From assembly GCF_001870675.1 (NCBI RefSeq), contig NZ_MEHT01000009.1, positions 310,001-374,000 on the forward strand: 64,000 nucleotides of DNA, given 5' to 3'. Both the position numbers and the translations under genes were made by a program. Positions 17,075 through 26,549 of the stretch are shown here, in pieces. Positions within the stretch are counted from its first letter, which is position 1. Every line of letters begins with the position of its first letter. The stretch comes from Roseinatronobacter thiooxidans. Its GTDB lineage: Bacteria > Pseudomonadota > Alphaproteobacteria > Rhodobacterales > Rhodobacteraceae. A model generated the notes under the pieces. It saw nothing but the letters and a program-made list of their open reading frames with translations. It searched no databases and had not been told where the DNA came from.

Positions 17075-18754
17075 ATGGCGAACCATGACGAAGACGCCAT
17101 TCAGGACGCAGGCGAAGAGGCCTTGCGCGAACCTGAAGGCGCGTCCGAGATCATCGAGACGGATTATGAAATCGGTCAAGACAACATAACCCCGAAAATC
17201 GGCCCTTTCGGGCTGGACATACACAATCCCGTTTTTGCCATTTCCGGTATTGTCGTGGTGGCGTTCGTCATCGTCACACTGGCTTTTCAAGATCAGGTTG
17301 GGCCGGCCTTGGGGGCCATGCGCGCCTTTCTTACCTCCAGCTTTGACTGGTTCTTTCTGATGGCAGGCAATATTTTCGTGCTGGTCTGCCTTGGCATTCT
17401 GGTCTCGCCCTTGGGCAAGGTCCGCATTGGCGGCGTCGATGCAACGCCTGATTACAGCTATCTGGGCTGGTTTTCCATGTTATTCGCCGCAGGCATGGGC
17501 ATTGGCCTGATGTTCTTCGGGGTGTTGGAGCCTGCATATTACTTTGCCACGCCATGGGGCGATCAACCCCTTAGCCGCGATCTTGGGATTGTGGATGGTG
17601 TGCTGATGGACCCCGCCGCCGTCGAAGCGGCCCGCCTGACCGCGATGGCGGGCACGATCTACCATTGGGGGCTGCACCCTTGGGCAATCTATGCGGTGGT
17701 GGCCCTTTCACTGGCGCTGTTTGCCTATAACAAGGGTCTGCCGCTAACTGTGCGCTCTATTTTCTACCCGATCTTTGGCGAACGCATCTGGGGCTGGCCG
17801 GGCCATATTATTGACATATTGGCAGTATTTGCCACGCTGTTTGGGCTGGCCACCTCGCTTGGGTTTGGCGCGCAGCAGGCATCGGCGGGTATTGGCTATG
17901 TGTTTGGCATAGAAGGCATCAATGACACCGTCACCTTCTCTGTCATCCTGATTGCGGGCATCACGGGACTGGCGCTGATTTCGGTGTTGCGCGGGCTGGA
18001 TGGCGGCGTGAAGCGGTTGTCAGAGCTGAACATGATCCTTGCCATCATTCTGCTGTGCTTCGTGATTATCGTTGGGCCGACGATGTTGCTGGTGTCGCAA
18101 TTCTTTGGAAATGTCGGGGCCTATTTCTCGGAGATTTTTGCCCTGTCCAACCCGATCGGGCGCGATGATGATGGCTACCGTCAGGGCTGGACGGCCTTCT
18201 ACTGGGCGTGGTGGATCAGCTGGTCGCCTTTTGTGGGCATGTTCATTGCCCGCGTCAGCCGCGGGCGGACAGTGCGCGAATTCCTGACATGTGTGCTGTT
18301 GATCCCCACCATCGTATCCGCAATCTGGATGACGGCCTTTGGCGGCACTGCGATTGACCAGATGATCAATCATGTCACGGATAGTGCGGTTTTCGGCTTT
18401 GTGATCGATTCCTATGTGCCGGAATTGTCGCTGTTTGGCATGCTGTCCGAATTGCCGCTGGCAAGCATCACCTCGGTCGTGGGTATTGTGCTGGTGATCG
18501 TGTTCTTCGTCACTTCATCCGATTCAGGGTCACTGGTGATCGACACGATCACGGCAGGCGGCAAGATCAATGCTCCTGTCAGCCAGCGCATTTTCTGGGT
18601 GATCTTCGAGGGGCTGGTGGCCGCAGCCTTGTTGCTGGGCGGCGGGCTGGTGGCGCTGCAAGCGGCCTCTGTCTCGACCGGATTGCCCTTTGCGATTGTG
18701 TTGCTGTTTGCCTGCTACGCGCTTGTCAAAGGACTGATGGACGAGCCGCGCTAG
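17075..18754 (+). CDS. BCCT-family transporter, likely sodium-coupled betaine type
   Basis: This 559-residue secondary transporter has about 12 membrane helices after an unusually acidic 45-residue N-terminal extension. The glycine stretch AAGMGIGLMFFGVLEPAYYF resembles the Na+-coupled BetP motif, and AWWISWSPFVGMFIARVSRG is the conserved BCCT tryptophan box. A substrate of glycine betaine or a similar quaternary amine is likely; osmoprotection is an inference. GGAG lies about seven bases before ATG 17075. A 30-bp palindrome follows the stop. Confidence 0.9.
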   Translation: MANHDEDAIQDAGEEALREPEGASEIIETDYEIGQDNITPKIGPFGLDIHNPVFAISGIVVVAFVIVTLAFQDQVGPALGAMRAFLTSSFDWFFLMAGNIFVLVCLGILVSPLGKVRIGGVDATPDYSYLGWFSMLFAAGMGIGLMFFGVLEPAYYFATPWGDQPLSRDLGIVDGVLMDPAAVEAARLTAMAGTIYHWGLHPWAIYAVVALSLALFAYNKGLPLTVRSIFYPIFGERIWGWPGHIIDILAVFATLFGLATSLGFGAQQASAGIGYVFGIEGINDTVTFSVILIAGITGLALISVLRGLDGGVKRLSELNMILAIILLCFVIIVGPTMLLVSQFFGNVGAYFSEIFALSNPIGRDDDGYRQGWTAFYWAWWISWSPFVGMFIARVSRGRTVREFLTCVLLIPTIVSAIWMTAFGGTAIDQMINHVTDSAVFGFVIDSYVPELSLFGMLSELPLASITSVVGIVLVIVFFVTSSDSGSLVIDTITAGGKINAPVSQRIFWVIFEGLVAAALLLGGGLVALQAASVSTGLPFAIVLLFACYALVKGLMDEPR

Positions 18755-18776
18755 ACCTGCACTGCACGGAACGACA

Positions 18777-18806
18777 CCAAAGGGCGCCCCATGGGGCGCC
18801 CTTTGG
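18777..18806. terminator. Perfect 30-bp palindrome after the BCCT gene
   Basis: The left arm CCAAAGGGCGCCCCA is the exact reverse complement of the right arm, with no unpaired centre. A stem with a small central loop would form in RNA. The T-run is weak (CATTATT), so termination strength is uncertain. It stands 22 bp after the stop codon and 41 bp before the Hint gene. Confidence 0.65.
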
Positions 18807-18847
18807 CATTATTGCGCGCATCGTGCGCACGATATTGAAAATGTTAA

Positions 18848-19888
18848 ATGAGTCTGCGCAATAGTGGTGTCATCATGCGGCACCGCAAGCGGAAAGGCAC
18901 TGTGTTGGTATATCACTATGAATGCGAAGTTTTCGAGGCGTCGGCCCTGCGGGTAAGCTGGGGCATAAATGAAGGCGATGCTTTGGGCCTGCCCGCATAT
19001 GCCTGCCTTGGCGATATCTATACCCTGCCCCCACAGGCCGCACCGCTGCTGCTGCGGCTGGAAATTTCGGACAGGACAGTAATTGCGCCAGATCAGCAGG
19101 CGCAACTTGCGGGCCTGACACCGGGGCAAGAGGTGGCGACTTGCGGTGAAATGCGGCTGATGTCCTCGGACGGGGAAGTGGTGACAGCGCTGGTGCTGGA
19201 ATGCTGCGGCACATTGCTGTTTTTGCCCCTGAACCCCATGCGCCCCGACACGGGCTATGCACTGATTGCCCTGCAAGAGACCGCTTCGGCGCTGCGCATG
19301 TCCGAATTGGTGCAGGGCTGTTTTGGAACGGGGGCGCGCGTCTCGATGGAAGATGGCAGCCTATGCGCGGTCGAGGATCTGCAAACCGGCATGGACATCC
19401 GCACCCGCGACCATGGCCCCCAAACCCTGCGCTGGATCGGGCAGATCACCATGCGCGCGCATGGTCCCTTTGCCCCTGTGACATTCGCGCCAAATGTTCT
19501 GGGCAATCTGGGGGCGCTGACGCTTGGCCCGCTGCAACGCATCTTTCTGTATCAACGTGGCGAAGACCGTCTTGGCACCCGCGCAGAGGTTCTGATACAG
19601 GCGCAAACGCTGGTCGACGGGCGCCGCGTTTTGCAACGCGAAGGGGGCTTTGTAACCTATTACCATCTGGCCTTTGATGACCATCAGATCATCTATGTCG
19701 AGGGGATACCCGTTGAAAGCATGCTTGTGTCGCGTGCAACACTCGCCCGCCTGCCAGAGGTGCTGGCGCAAGACCTCTCTAGACGGTTTCCGCATTTGAA
19801 CCAGCGCGCACATTTTGCCCAAGACCTGCCATCAACGCAGGTCACGGCTGACATTCGGGACGCACTTTTGCGCCAGAAAGAAAAGTGA
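18848..19888 (+). CDS. Hint-domain protein
   Basis: This 346-residue protein has an N-terminal region without clear family similarity. From about residue 158 it has a Hint module that starts at a cysteine (GCFGTGARVSMEDGSLCAVE), contains DHGPQTLRWIGQ, and ends with a LAFDDHQIIYVEGIPVES segment. Rhodobacterales carry many Hint-domain proteins of this kind. Their autoprocessing or function is unproven. An internal ATG at 18875 is an alternative start. The stop overlaps the GTG of the next gene in a GTGA arrangement, which links expression of the two. Confidence 0.8.
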   Translation: MSLRNSGVIMRHRKRKGTVLVYHYECEVFEASALRVSWGINEGDALGLPAYACLGDIYTLPPQAAPLLLRLEISDRTVIAPDQQAQLAGLTPGQEVATCGEMRLMSSDGEVVTALVLECCGTLLFLPLNPMRPDTGYALIALQETASALRMSELVQGCFGTGARVSMEDGSLCAVEDLQTGMDIRTRDHGPQTLRWIGQITMRAHGPFAPVTFAPNVLGNLGALTLGPLQRIFLYQRGEDRLGTRAEVLIQAQTLVDGRRVLQREGGFVTYYHLAFDDHQIIYVEGIPVESMLVSRATLARLPEVLAQDLSRRFPHLNQRAHFAQDLPSTQVTADIRDALLRQKEK

Positions 19889-20790
19889 CGACGCTGGAAC
19901 AATCTGCTATTCAGACGTCTCTGCCCTCATATGTTTCGCATAGGTTGACTGTGTTTCAACTGAAAACAATTCTTGCTGCCACAGATTTCACCCCGCGTTC
20001 CGCCGCTGTCACGCGGCGCGCGGCGCAATTGGCCTGCGCGCATCGCGCGCGGCTGGTGCTGGTTCATGCCATTGAAACGCGCCAGACCAAGGTGCAGCGC
20101 TTGCGGCTGCGCAAACCTGTCGATCCGGTTGCGCGGGCCGATGCCGAAATGGACAAGCTGCGCGCCAGCTGCCCCGAACTGGACCTGAGCTGCCATATCC
20201 TACACGGCAAACCCGGCAAGCTGGTGCCGGAACTGGCCCGCGACATTGGCGCAGATCTGATCGTACTGGGTTTGCATGTGGTGCGCCGTGTGCTGGAGAC
20301 TGTGCGCCTGACAAATCTGGAACGGATCACCCAGCACGCCCCCTGCCCCATTCTGATTGCCCATAATCCCGATGTGCGCCCCTATCGCAAGGTTTTGGGC
20401 GCGATCACTTTCGCGCCTGCCTCTGCCAAGGCGCTGGAAATTGCCGCCGCGATTGCGCCTGATGGCAGCTATCACGCCATCCATGCGCTGCAACTGCCCC
20501 TTAGCGCGAAGCTGCCATCTTCCGATGTTATGAAAAGCGCCGAGATGACAGAGGCCGAGTTGCTGCGCCAGACCTTCATGAGCTTCAAAGGATTGCCCAA
20601 ATCCCTGCCCCTGCCTGAAATCGTGCCCGGTGGCGTGCATGAAGTGCTGCAATTTCGCGTCCGCGAATTGCAACCCGATCTGGTGGTCATCGGCAGCCAT
20701 TCGGGGCGCGATGCCAACACCTTGGGCAATTACGCGCGCGATCTGATGCGCGCGCCCCCCACAGATATGCTGGTTGCCAAGCCAGATTGA
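19885..20790 (+). CDS. Tandem universal stress protein (two UspA domains)
   Basis: This 301-residue protein holds two UspA modules: residues about 27-160 (FQLKTILAATDFTPRSAAV to APCPILIAH) and about 165-300 (VLGAITFAPASAKALEIA to PPTDMLVAKPD). The second domain has GSHSGRDANTLGNYARDLM, so the ATP loop is degenerate in both. The gene starts at GTG 19885, whose last bases form the stop of the Hint gene. No other ATG near the start would preserve the first domain fully. Confidence 0.85.
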   Translation: MTTLEQSAIQTSLPSYVSHRLTVFQLKTILAATDFTPRSAAVTRRAAQLACAHRARLVLVHAIETRQTKVQRLRLRKPVDPVARADAEMDKLRASCPELDLSCHILHGKPGKLVPELARDIGADLIVLGLHVVRRVLETVRLTNLERITQHAPCPILIAHNPDVRPYRKVLGAITFAPASAKALEIAAAIAPDGSYHAIHALQLPLSAKLPSSDVMKSAEMTEAELLRQTFMSFKGLPKSLPLPEIVPGGVHEVLQFRVRELQPDLVVIGSHSGRDANTLGNYARDLMRAPPTDMLVAKPD

Positions 20791-20916
20791 GCGCGCGCCG
20801 GCAGGTCTGCACGCGCTGCATGTCCGTCATGCGCAAAAACTCTCGCAACCATGCATCTTTTGCGGTAAGAAATGGTTTAACATTGAACTATTGCTTCACG
20901 GGAGGAGGCGCCGCGT

Positions 20917-21906
20917 ATGGCCACACGAAAATCCACTGCCAAATCAAATGTTTCAGCAGAAGAATTGCAATCCTATTACCGCGACATGTTGTTGATCCGC
21001 CGATTCGAGGAAAAAGCCGGTCAGCTATACGGCATGGGTCTGATCGGGGGCTTTTGCCATCTGTATATCGGGCAGGAAGCCGTTGTTGTCGGGCTGGAAG
21101 CCGCAGCCAAAGAGGGCGACAAGCGCATCACATCCTACCGCGACCACGGCCATATGCTGGCCTGCGGCATGGACCCGAAGGGGGTCATGGCCGAGTTGAC
21201 GGGGCGCGAGGGCGGCTATTCGCGCGGCAAGGGCGGCTCGATGCATATGTTCTCGAAGGAAAAGCATTTCTACGGGGGCCACGGCATTGTCGGCGCGCAG
21301 GTGCCGCTGGGGGCCGGGCTGGCCTTCTCGGACAAATACAAAGGCAATGACAACGTCACCTTTACCTATTTCGGCGACGGCGCGGCCAATCAGGGGCAGG
21401 TTTATGAAACCTATAACATGGCCATGCTGTGGGATTTGCCTGTGATCTTCGTGATCGAGAACAACAAATACGCGATGGGCACATCCGTCCAGCGCGCGAC
21501 CAAATCCCCCTCCCTTTGGGAACGCGGGGCCGCCTACGGGATCGCGGGCGAAGAAGTGGACGGCATGGATGTGCTGGCCGTCAAGGCAGCTGGCGAGAAG
21601 GCCGTGGCGCATTGCCGCGCAGGCAAAGGGCCGTATATCCTTGAAGTCATGACATACCGCTACCGCGGCCATTCGATGTCTGATCCGGCCAAATACCGGA
21701 CCCGTGACGAAGTGCAGAAAATGCGCAGCGAACGCGATGCGATCGAACATGTGCGCGAATTGCTGCTGCAAGGCAAGCACGCCACCGAAGATGACCTGAA
21801 GGCCATCGACAAAGAGATCAAGGCCGTCGTGAATGAAGCCGCAGAGTTCTCGAAAGAAAGCCCGGAACCGGCGCTTGAGGAACTCTGGACAGATATCTAC
21901 GCGTGA
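20917..21906 (+). CDS. pdhA: Pyruvate dehydrogenase E1 component, alpha subunit
   Basis: This 329-residue subunit binds thiamine diphosphate: the motif [20 protein letters not shown] ends before the asparagine pair in [10 protein letters not shown]. The N-terminal [15 protein letters not shown] and [14 protein letters not shown], and the C-terminal phosphorylation-loop-like region ([15 protein letters not shown]) are all typical. With PdhB it forms E1 of the complex that converts pyruvate to acetyl-CoA. GGGAGGAGG (20900-20908) precedes the ATG. It heads the three-gene pdh operon, with 22 bp to pdhB. No lpd gene for E3 follows. Confidence 0.97.
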   Translation: MATRKSTAKSNVSAEELQSYYRDMLLIRRFEEKAGQLYGMGLIGGFCHLYIGQEAVVVGLEAAAKEGDKRITSYRDHGHMLACGMDPKGVMAELTGREGGYSRGKGGSMHMFSKEKHFYGGHGIVGAQVPLGAGLAFSDKYKGNDNVTFTYFGDGAANQGQVYETYNMAMLWDLPVIFVIENNKYAMGTSVQRATKSPSLWERGAAYGIAGEEVDGMDVLAVKAAGEKAVAHCRAGKGPYILEVMTYRYRGHSMSDPAKYRTRDEVQKMRSERDAIEHVRELLLQGKHATEDDLKAIDKEIKAVVNEAAEFSKESPEPALEELWTDIYA

Positions 21907-21928
21907 AGCGGCCGGGAGGATAGTACCA

Positions 21929-23308
21929 ATGGCAACCGAAATACTTATGCCTGCACTCTCTCCGACCATGGAGGAAGGCACACTGGCAAAATGGCTGGTG
22001 AAAGAGGGCGACACCGTCAGTTCCGGCGATATTCTGGCCGAGATCGAAACGGACAAGGCCACGATGGAATTCGAGGCCGTCGATGATGGCGTGATGGGCA
22101 AAATCCTGATCGCGGCTGGTACCGAAGGTGTGAAGGTCAACACGCCGATTGCAGTGCTGGTGGCCGAGGGCGAGGACGTGCCCGCCGAAGGCGCGAAAGC
22201 GGCCACAACGCCAGCACCCGCCGCCCTGAATGGCGCGGAAGACAAAACCGCCGCCCCTGCCACTGCGGCCCCTGCCCCCGCCACGCCCAAGGCCGACACC
22301 ACGCCGGACTGGCCCGAAGGCACGGAAATGAAAACCCAGACCGTGCGCGAGGCGTTGCGCGACGCGATGGCCGAAGAAATGCGCAGCACGGACGAAGTCT
22401 TCGTCATGGGCGAGGAAGTGGCCGAATATCAGGGGGCCTATAAGATCACCCAAGGGCTGCTGGATGAATTCGGCGCGCGCCGCGTGATCGACACCCCCAT
22501 TACCGAACATGGGTTTGCAGGTATCGGTGTGGGCGCGGCCTTTGGCGGGTTGCGGCCGATTGTGGAATTCATGACCTTCAACTTTGCCATGCAGGCCATT
22601 GACCATATTCTGAACTCTGCCGCGAAGACGCTGTACATGTCAGGCGGGCAGATGGGCTGTCCCATTGTGTTCCGTGGCCCCAATGGCGCGGCGGCCCGCG
22701 TGGGCGCGCAGCACAGCCAGTGCTATGCGGCGTGGTATTCGCAGATTCCGGGGTTGAAAGTGGTGATGCCCTATTCGGCGGCGGATGCGAAAGGCTTGCT
22801 GAAGCAAGCCATCCGCGACCCGAATCCGGTGGTGTTTCTGGAAAATGAAATCCTCTACGGGCGCAGTTTCGAAGTGCCGGTGCTGGACGATTTCACAATT
22901 CCCTTCGGCAAGGCGAAAACATGGCGCGAAGGGACCGATGTCAGCATCGTCAGCTTCGGAATTGGCATGACCTATGCCTTGGAAGCCGCAGAACGGCTGG
23001 AAAAAGACGGGATCAGCGCCGAGGTGATCGACCTGCGCACGATCCGGCCCATGGATACAGATGCAATCCTTGCATCTGTCATGAAAACCAACCGTCTGGT
23101 CACGGTCGAGGAAGGCTATCCGCAAGGCTCGGTCGGCAATTATATCACCTCTGTCGTGATGGAGCGCGCATTTGATTATCTGGATGCGCCCGTCATCAAC
23201 CTGACCGGCAAAGATGTGCCAATGCCCTATGCCGCCAATCTGGAAAAACTGGCACTTGTGACGACCGATGAAGTGGTCGAAGCCGTGCGCAAAGTGACAT
23301 ATCGCTAA
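21929..23308 (+). CDS. pdhB: Pyruvate dehydrogenase E1 beta subunit with N-terminal lipoyl domain
   Basis: This 459-residue protein has a lipoyl domain at residues 1-80 ([17 protein letters not shown], with the lipoylated lysine in [13 protein letters not shown] near residue 43), an Ala/Pro-rich linker to about 125, and the E1-beta transketolase fold from [14 protein letters not shown] on. The fusion is the normal form in alphaproteobacteria. The lipoyl domain is close to that of PdhC, indicating gene-internal duplication. ATG 21929 has GGGAGGA upstream; the longer frame to 21833 runs back into pdhA. Confidence 0.96.
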   Translation: MATEILMPALSPTMEEGTLAKWLVKEGDTVSSGDILAEIETDKATMEFEAVDDGVMGKILIAAGTEGVKVNTPIAVLVAEGEDVPAEGAKAATTPAPAALNGAEDKTAAPATAAPAPATPKADTTPDWPEGTEMKTQTVREALRDAMAEEMRSTDEVFVMGEEVAEYQGAYKITQGLLDEFGARRVIDTPITEHGFAGIGVGAAFGGLRPIVEFMTFNFAMQAIDHILNSAAKTLYMSGGQMGCPIVFRGPNGAAARVGAQHSQCYAAWYSQIPGLKVVMPYSAADAKGLLKQAIRDPNPVVFLENEILYGRSFEVPVLDDFTIPFGKAKTWREGTDVSIVSFGIGMTYALEAAERLEKDGISAEVIDLRTIRPMDTDAILASVMKTNRLVTVEEGYPQGSVGNYITSVVMERAFDYLDAPVINLTGKDVPMPYAANLEKLALVTTDEVVEAVRKVTYR

Positions 23309-23323
23309 GAGGGAGGGTCTAAA

Positions 23324-24625
23324 ATGCCAACAGAAATCCTGATGCCTGCGCTCTCCCCCACGATGGAGGAAGGCACGCTGGCCAAATGGCTGGTCAAGGA
23401 AGGCGACAGTGTTGCCTCGGGCGATATTCTGGCCGAGATCGAGACGGATAAGGCCACGATGGAATTCGAGGCCGTAGAGGAAGGCGTGATCGGCAAGATC
23501 CTGATTGCAGCCGGAACCGACGCGGTGAAAGTAAACACCCCCATCGCGGTTATGCTGGCAGAGGGCGAAAGCACCAGCGATATCGGCGCGCCGTCACAAG
23601 CCGCGCCAGCGGCGGCACCCGCTGCCGATGCCGGCGCAAAGGCCGCCCCCGATGCTGGTTCCCAATCGTCCGCACCACCTGCACCGAAAGCCGATGGCCA
23701 GCGCATCTTTGCCTCGCCCTTGGCGCGTCGGATTGCAGCGGATAAAGGCATTGATCTGACCCAGATCAGCGGCTCTGGCCCGCATGGGCGGATTGTCAAA
23801 GCCGATGTCGCAGATGCGAAACCGGAACAGCACACTGCCGCCAGCGCAGAAGCCGCACAGCCCGCCGCCCCAGCGACAGCCGCTATGGCAAGCGGGCCAA
23901 CGGCAGGGCAAGTCGCCAAAATGTATGACGGGCGCGACTATGAGGAAGTCAAACTTGACGGGATGCGCAAGACTGTTGCCGCACGCCTGACAGAGGCCAA
24001 ACAGACCATCCCGCATTTCTATCTGCGCCGCGACGTGCAACTGGACGCGCTGATGAAATTCCGCGCCGATCTGAACAAGCAGCTGGAGGCGCGCGGGGTC
24101 AAGCTGTCGGTCAATGATTTCATCATCAAGGCCTGTGCGATGGCGCTTCAGGCGGTGCCGGGGTGCAATGCCGTCTGGGCGGGCGACCGGATGCTGCGGC
24201 TGAAACCGTCAGATGTGGCCGTCGCGGTTGCCGTAGAAGGCGGGCTGTTCACGCCCGTGCTGAAAGACGCGCATCTCAAGTCCCTCTCTGCGCTGTCAGC
24301 CGAGATGAAAGACCTTGCAGGGCGCGCGCGCAACAAGAAGCTCGCCCCGCATGAATATATTGGCGGCGCGATGGCGATTTCCAATCTGGGCATGTTCGGG
24401 ATCGAGAATTTCGATGCTGTCATCAACCCGCCGCACGGGTCGATTCTGGCGGTGGGTGCTGGGTTGAAAAAGCCGGTAGTGGGCAGTGATGGTGAACTCA
24501 AAGTCGCAACTGTCATGTCCATGACGCTGTCTGTGGATCACCGTGTGATTGATGGCGCGCTGGGGGCCGAGTTCCTGAAAGAGGTTGTGGCCTATCTGGA
24601 AAACCCTGTCACCATGCTGGCCTGA
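23324..24625 (+). CDS. pdhC: Dihydrolipoamide acetyltransferase (pyruvate dehydrogenase E2)
   Basis: This 433-residue E2 has one lipoyl domain (residues 1-80, lysine in [12 protein letters not shown]), an Ala-rich linker, an E3/E1-binding domain ([20 protein letters not shown]) and the catalytic acetyltransferase core ending with the [20 protein letters not shown] motif, whose His-Asp pair is the active site. GGAGG lies a few bases upstream of ATG 23324. It is the last gene of the pdh operon, followed by a clear terminator hairpin. Confidence 0.97.
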   Translation: MPTEILMPALSPTMEEGTLAKWLVKEGDSVASGDILAEIETDKATMEFEAVEEGVIGKILIAAGTDAVKVNTPIAVMLAEGESTSDIGAPSQAAPAAAPAADAGAKAAPDAGSQSSAPPAPKADGQRIFASPLARRIAADKGIDLTQISGSGPHGRIVKADVADAKPEQHTAASAEAAQPAAPATAAMASGPTAGQVAKMYDGRDYEEVKLDGMRKTVAARLTEAKQTIPHFYLRRDVQLDALMKFRADLNKQLEARGVKLSVNDFIIKACAMALQAVPGCNAVWAGDRMLRLKPSDVAVAVAVEGGLFTPVLKDAHLKSLSALSAEMKDLAGRARNKKLAPHEYIGGAMAISNLGMFGIENFDAVINPPHGSILAVGAGLKKPVVGSDGELKVATVMSMTLSVDHRVIDGALGAEFLKEVVAYLENPVTMLA

Positions 24626-24634
24626 ATGGGGAGT

Positions 24635-24660
24635 GCAAAGGGGGCGCAAGCCCCCTTTGC
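24635..24660 (+). terminator. Terminator of the pdh operon
   Basis: GCAAAGGGGGC (24635-24645) pairs with GCCCCCTTTGC (24650-24660) around a GCAA tetraloop, ten bases after the pdhC stop. The T-run is short. Confidence 0.7.
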
Positions 24661-24753
24661 GTGTTCACACAGGCCCTAGAGATGCCGGGTCAAGCCCGGC
24701 ATTACCTTATAGCCTGCATCAGATCAACCGCCCGACGCGGCAAACCTGCCAGA

Positions 24754-25593
24754 TCAGATCTCGCCGTTGAACAACTGGTCCATCGTCATGGAAGGTTGCG
24801 CACAGCCCGCCTCGCCCACGATCCGCGCGGGGATGCCTGCAACTGTTTTGCGCGCGGGCACATCTTCGAGCACCACAGACCCTGCCGCCACACGCGCGCA
24901 ATCGCCCACATGAATATTGCCCAGCACCTTGGCCCCCGCCCCGATCAGCACACCATTGCCGATTTTGGGGTGACGGTCGCCATCGGATTTGCCGGTGCCG
25001 CCCAAAGTCACCGAATGCAGCATCGAGACATTGTCGCCCACCACTGCCGTCTCGCCAATGACAATGGAATGGGCGTGGTCGATCATGATTCCCTTGCCGA
25101 TCTTGGCACCGGGATGGATATCGACACCGAAGCATTCCGACACCCGCATCTGGAACAGGCTGGCGAAATCCGCGCGCCCCTGACGGCACAGCCAATGAGC
25201 GATGCGGTAGGCCTGAACCGCCTGAAACCCTTTGAAATACAACAGCGGTTTCAGGAAGCGGTTGCAGGCGGGGTCACGTTCGAATGTGGCGACGATATCG
25301 GCGCGCGCCGCCTCGCCCAATGATGGGTCATCGGCATGGGCTTCGTCCATAATCTCGCGCAAGATCTGTTCCGACATTTCGGCAGAGGCAAGTTTCTGCG
25401 CCAATCGAAACGCCAGCGCCTGTTCCAATGTCTTGTGATGCAGGATCGAGGAATGGAACATTCCCCCCAGAAGCGGCTCTCGCTCCAGCCCCTGTTGGGC
25501 TTCCTCACGGATGCGTGCCCATACAGGGTCCAGCCGTGTGACATTGGGCTTGTGGCGCGGTCCGAATTCGCTCTGGGGTGACATTGTGATCAT
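24754..25593 (-). CDS. cysE: Serine O-acetyltransferase
   Basis: This 279-residue enzyme acetylates serine for cysteine synthesis. The N-terminal helical domain ends in RFLKPLLYFKGFQAVQAYRI. The left-handed beta-helix hexapeptide repeats follow: HPGAKIGKGIMIDHAHSIV, GETAVVGDNVSMLHSV, LGGTGKSDGDRHPKIGNGV and the C-terminal GAGAKVLGNIHVG. The C-terminal tail is normal for feedback-sensitive CysE. Start ATG 25593 (AGGA five bases before) and ATG 25584 are both possible. It lies 79 bp after olsB on the same strand. Confidence 0.95.
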   Translation of the reverse strand: MITMSPQSEFGPRHKPNVTRLDPVWARIREEAQQGLEREPLLGGMFHSSILHHKTLEQALAFRLAQKLASAEMSEQILREIMDEAHADDPSLGEAARADIVATFERDPACNRFLKPLLYFKGFQAVQAYRIAHWLCRQGRADFASLFQMRVSECFGVDIHPGAKIGKGIMIDHAHSIVIGETAVVGDNVSMLHSVTLGGTGKSDGDRHPKIGNGVLIGAGAKVLGNIHVGDCARVAAGSVVLEDVPARKTVAGIPARIVGEAGCAQPSMTMDQLFNGEI

Positions 25594-25672
25594 CCTGTTC
25601 CTGATCTGCGATCAACTCGCATCCGAGAGGTGAAATATATGGTTTTAATGACAGGAAAACAACGCTGGCAGA

Positions 25673-26479
25673 TCAAGTTTTCAGCGATGGCGCGGGCGCG
25701 TCATTTTGTGCGAGTGCCAAAAGCGCGCGCAGCCGCGCAGGCGGGATCGCGCGCACCTCCAAGGCAGTGAAAACATGCACTGTGTCAAGATCATGGTCGC
25801 ATACAGCATGGTCCGAAACCCAGCCGCCCATACCCAGATACATCCGCAACAGCGCCGGAACATCGCGCAGGTCGGCCAGTCGCGGTCTGTGTCCATCTGT
25901 CGGGCAAAAATGGTCCAGCCCCGCGCGTTTGCCCGGGCGCAAGGCCACAGGGCCAATATGCCTGTCAAACAAAAAGCGCAGTGCATCTGCGTGGCGCTGC
26001 GGCGCAGCCCCCGCAAATGACGCGCACCCCACCAGCATGTCAGCACCACAGAGCGCCGTGATCCGCGTCATTGCGGCCAGCAGGGCGCGGGCGACATCGA
26101 CATCTTGCGCATAGGCGGTGTCAATGCAGACCCGCCCCACCTCGACCAGTCTTTGCCCCGCTTGCGCAAGCGCATTCAGGTCATAGAATTGCGCCGAATA
26201 GCTGGTGTGAATATCCTCTGGCGCGGTCAGGATGCGCAGTCTGGCAACGGCTATGGCCGCAGGGTCTGGGGGGCATCGGATCATCAGATGGTGGCACAGC
26301 GCGTCGAATCGATCCAGATCACCCGAGGCCGATCTGTTGCGAAACCGTGCTGCGCGCAGGCGCTGGACAGCCGCCATCTGGTCTGCGCCCTGCGCCAGCG
26401 TTGCAGTGAATGCCCCCAGCCGAAGCGCAAAACGCGACAGGTCGGGCTGATCATGCAAACCGTGTGTCACATCCAGCAT
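25673..26479 (-). CDS. olsB: OlsB-like GNAT acyltransferase (ornithine lipid synthesis)
   Basis: This 268-residue protein matches the family that transfers a 3-hydroxyacyl group from ACP to ornithine, the first step of ornithine lipid formation. Recognisable segments are the FDALCHHLMIRC strand, VARLRIL, YSAQFYDLNAL, the conserved LVEVGRVCID, LVGCASFAGA and the C-terminal LLRMYLGMGGWVSDHAV. Its usual partner olsA is not next to it; instead it lies between bamE and cysE. AGGxxx-type sites are not clear. ATG 26479 starts a long N-terminus typical of OlsB. Confidence is lower for the substrate than for the fold. Confidence 0.75.
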   Translation of the reverse strand: MLDVTHGLHDQPDLSRFALRLGAFTATLAQGADQMAAVQRLRAARFRNRSASGDLDRFDALCHHLMIRCPPDPAAIAVARLRILTAPEDIHTSYSAQFYDLNALAQAGQRLVEVGRVCIDTAYAQDVDVARALLAAMTRITALCGADMLVGCASFAGAAPQRHADALRFLFDRHIGPVALRPGKRAGLDHFCPTDGHRPRLADLRDVPALLRMYLGMGGWVSDHAVCDHDLDTVHVFTALEVRAIPPARLRALLALAQNDAPAPSLKT

Positions 26480-26513
26480 CCCCAGATGAGGTCTTGATTG
26501 CCGAATCGTTCAA

Positions 26514-26545
26514 GGGCCGGTGCCCCCGCGCGCGAAAACCGGCCC
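26514..26545 (-). terminator. Hairpin between bamE and olsB
   Basis: GGGCCGG (26514-26520) pairs with CCGGCCC (26539-26545) around an 18-base loop, just downstream of the bamE stop. No T-run; it may be a partial attenuator. Confidence 0.35.
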
Positions 26546-26549
26546 GCGA

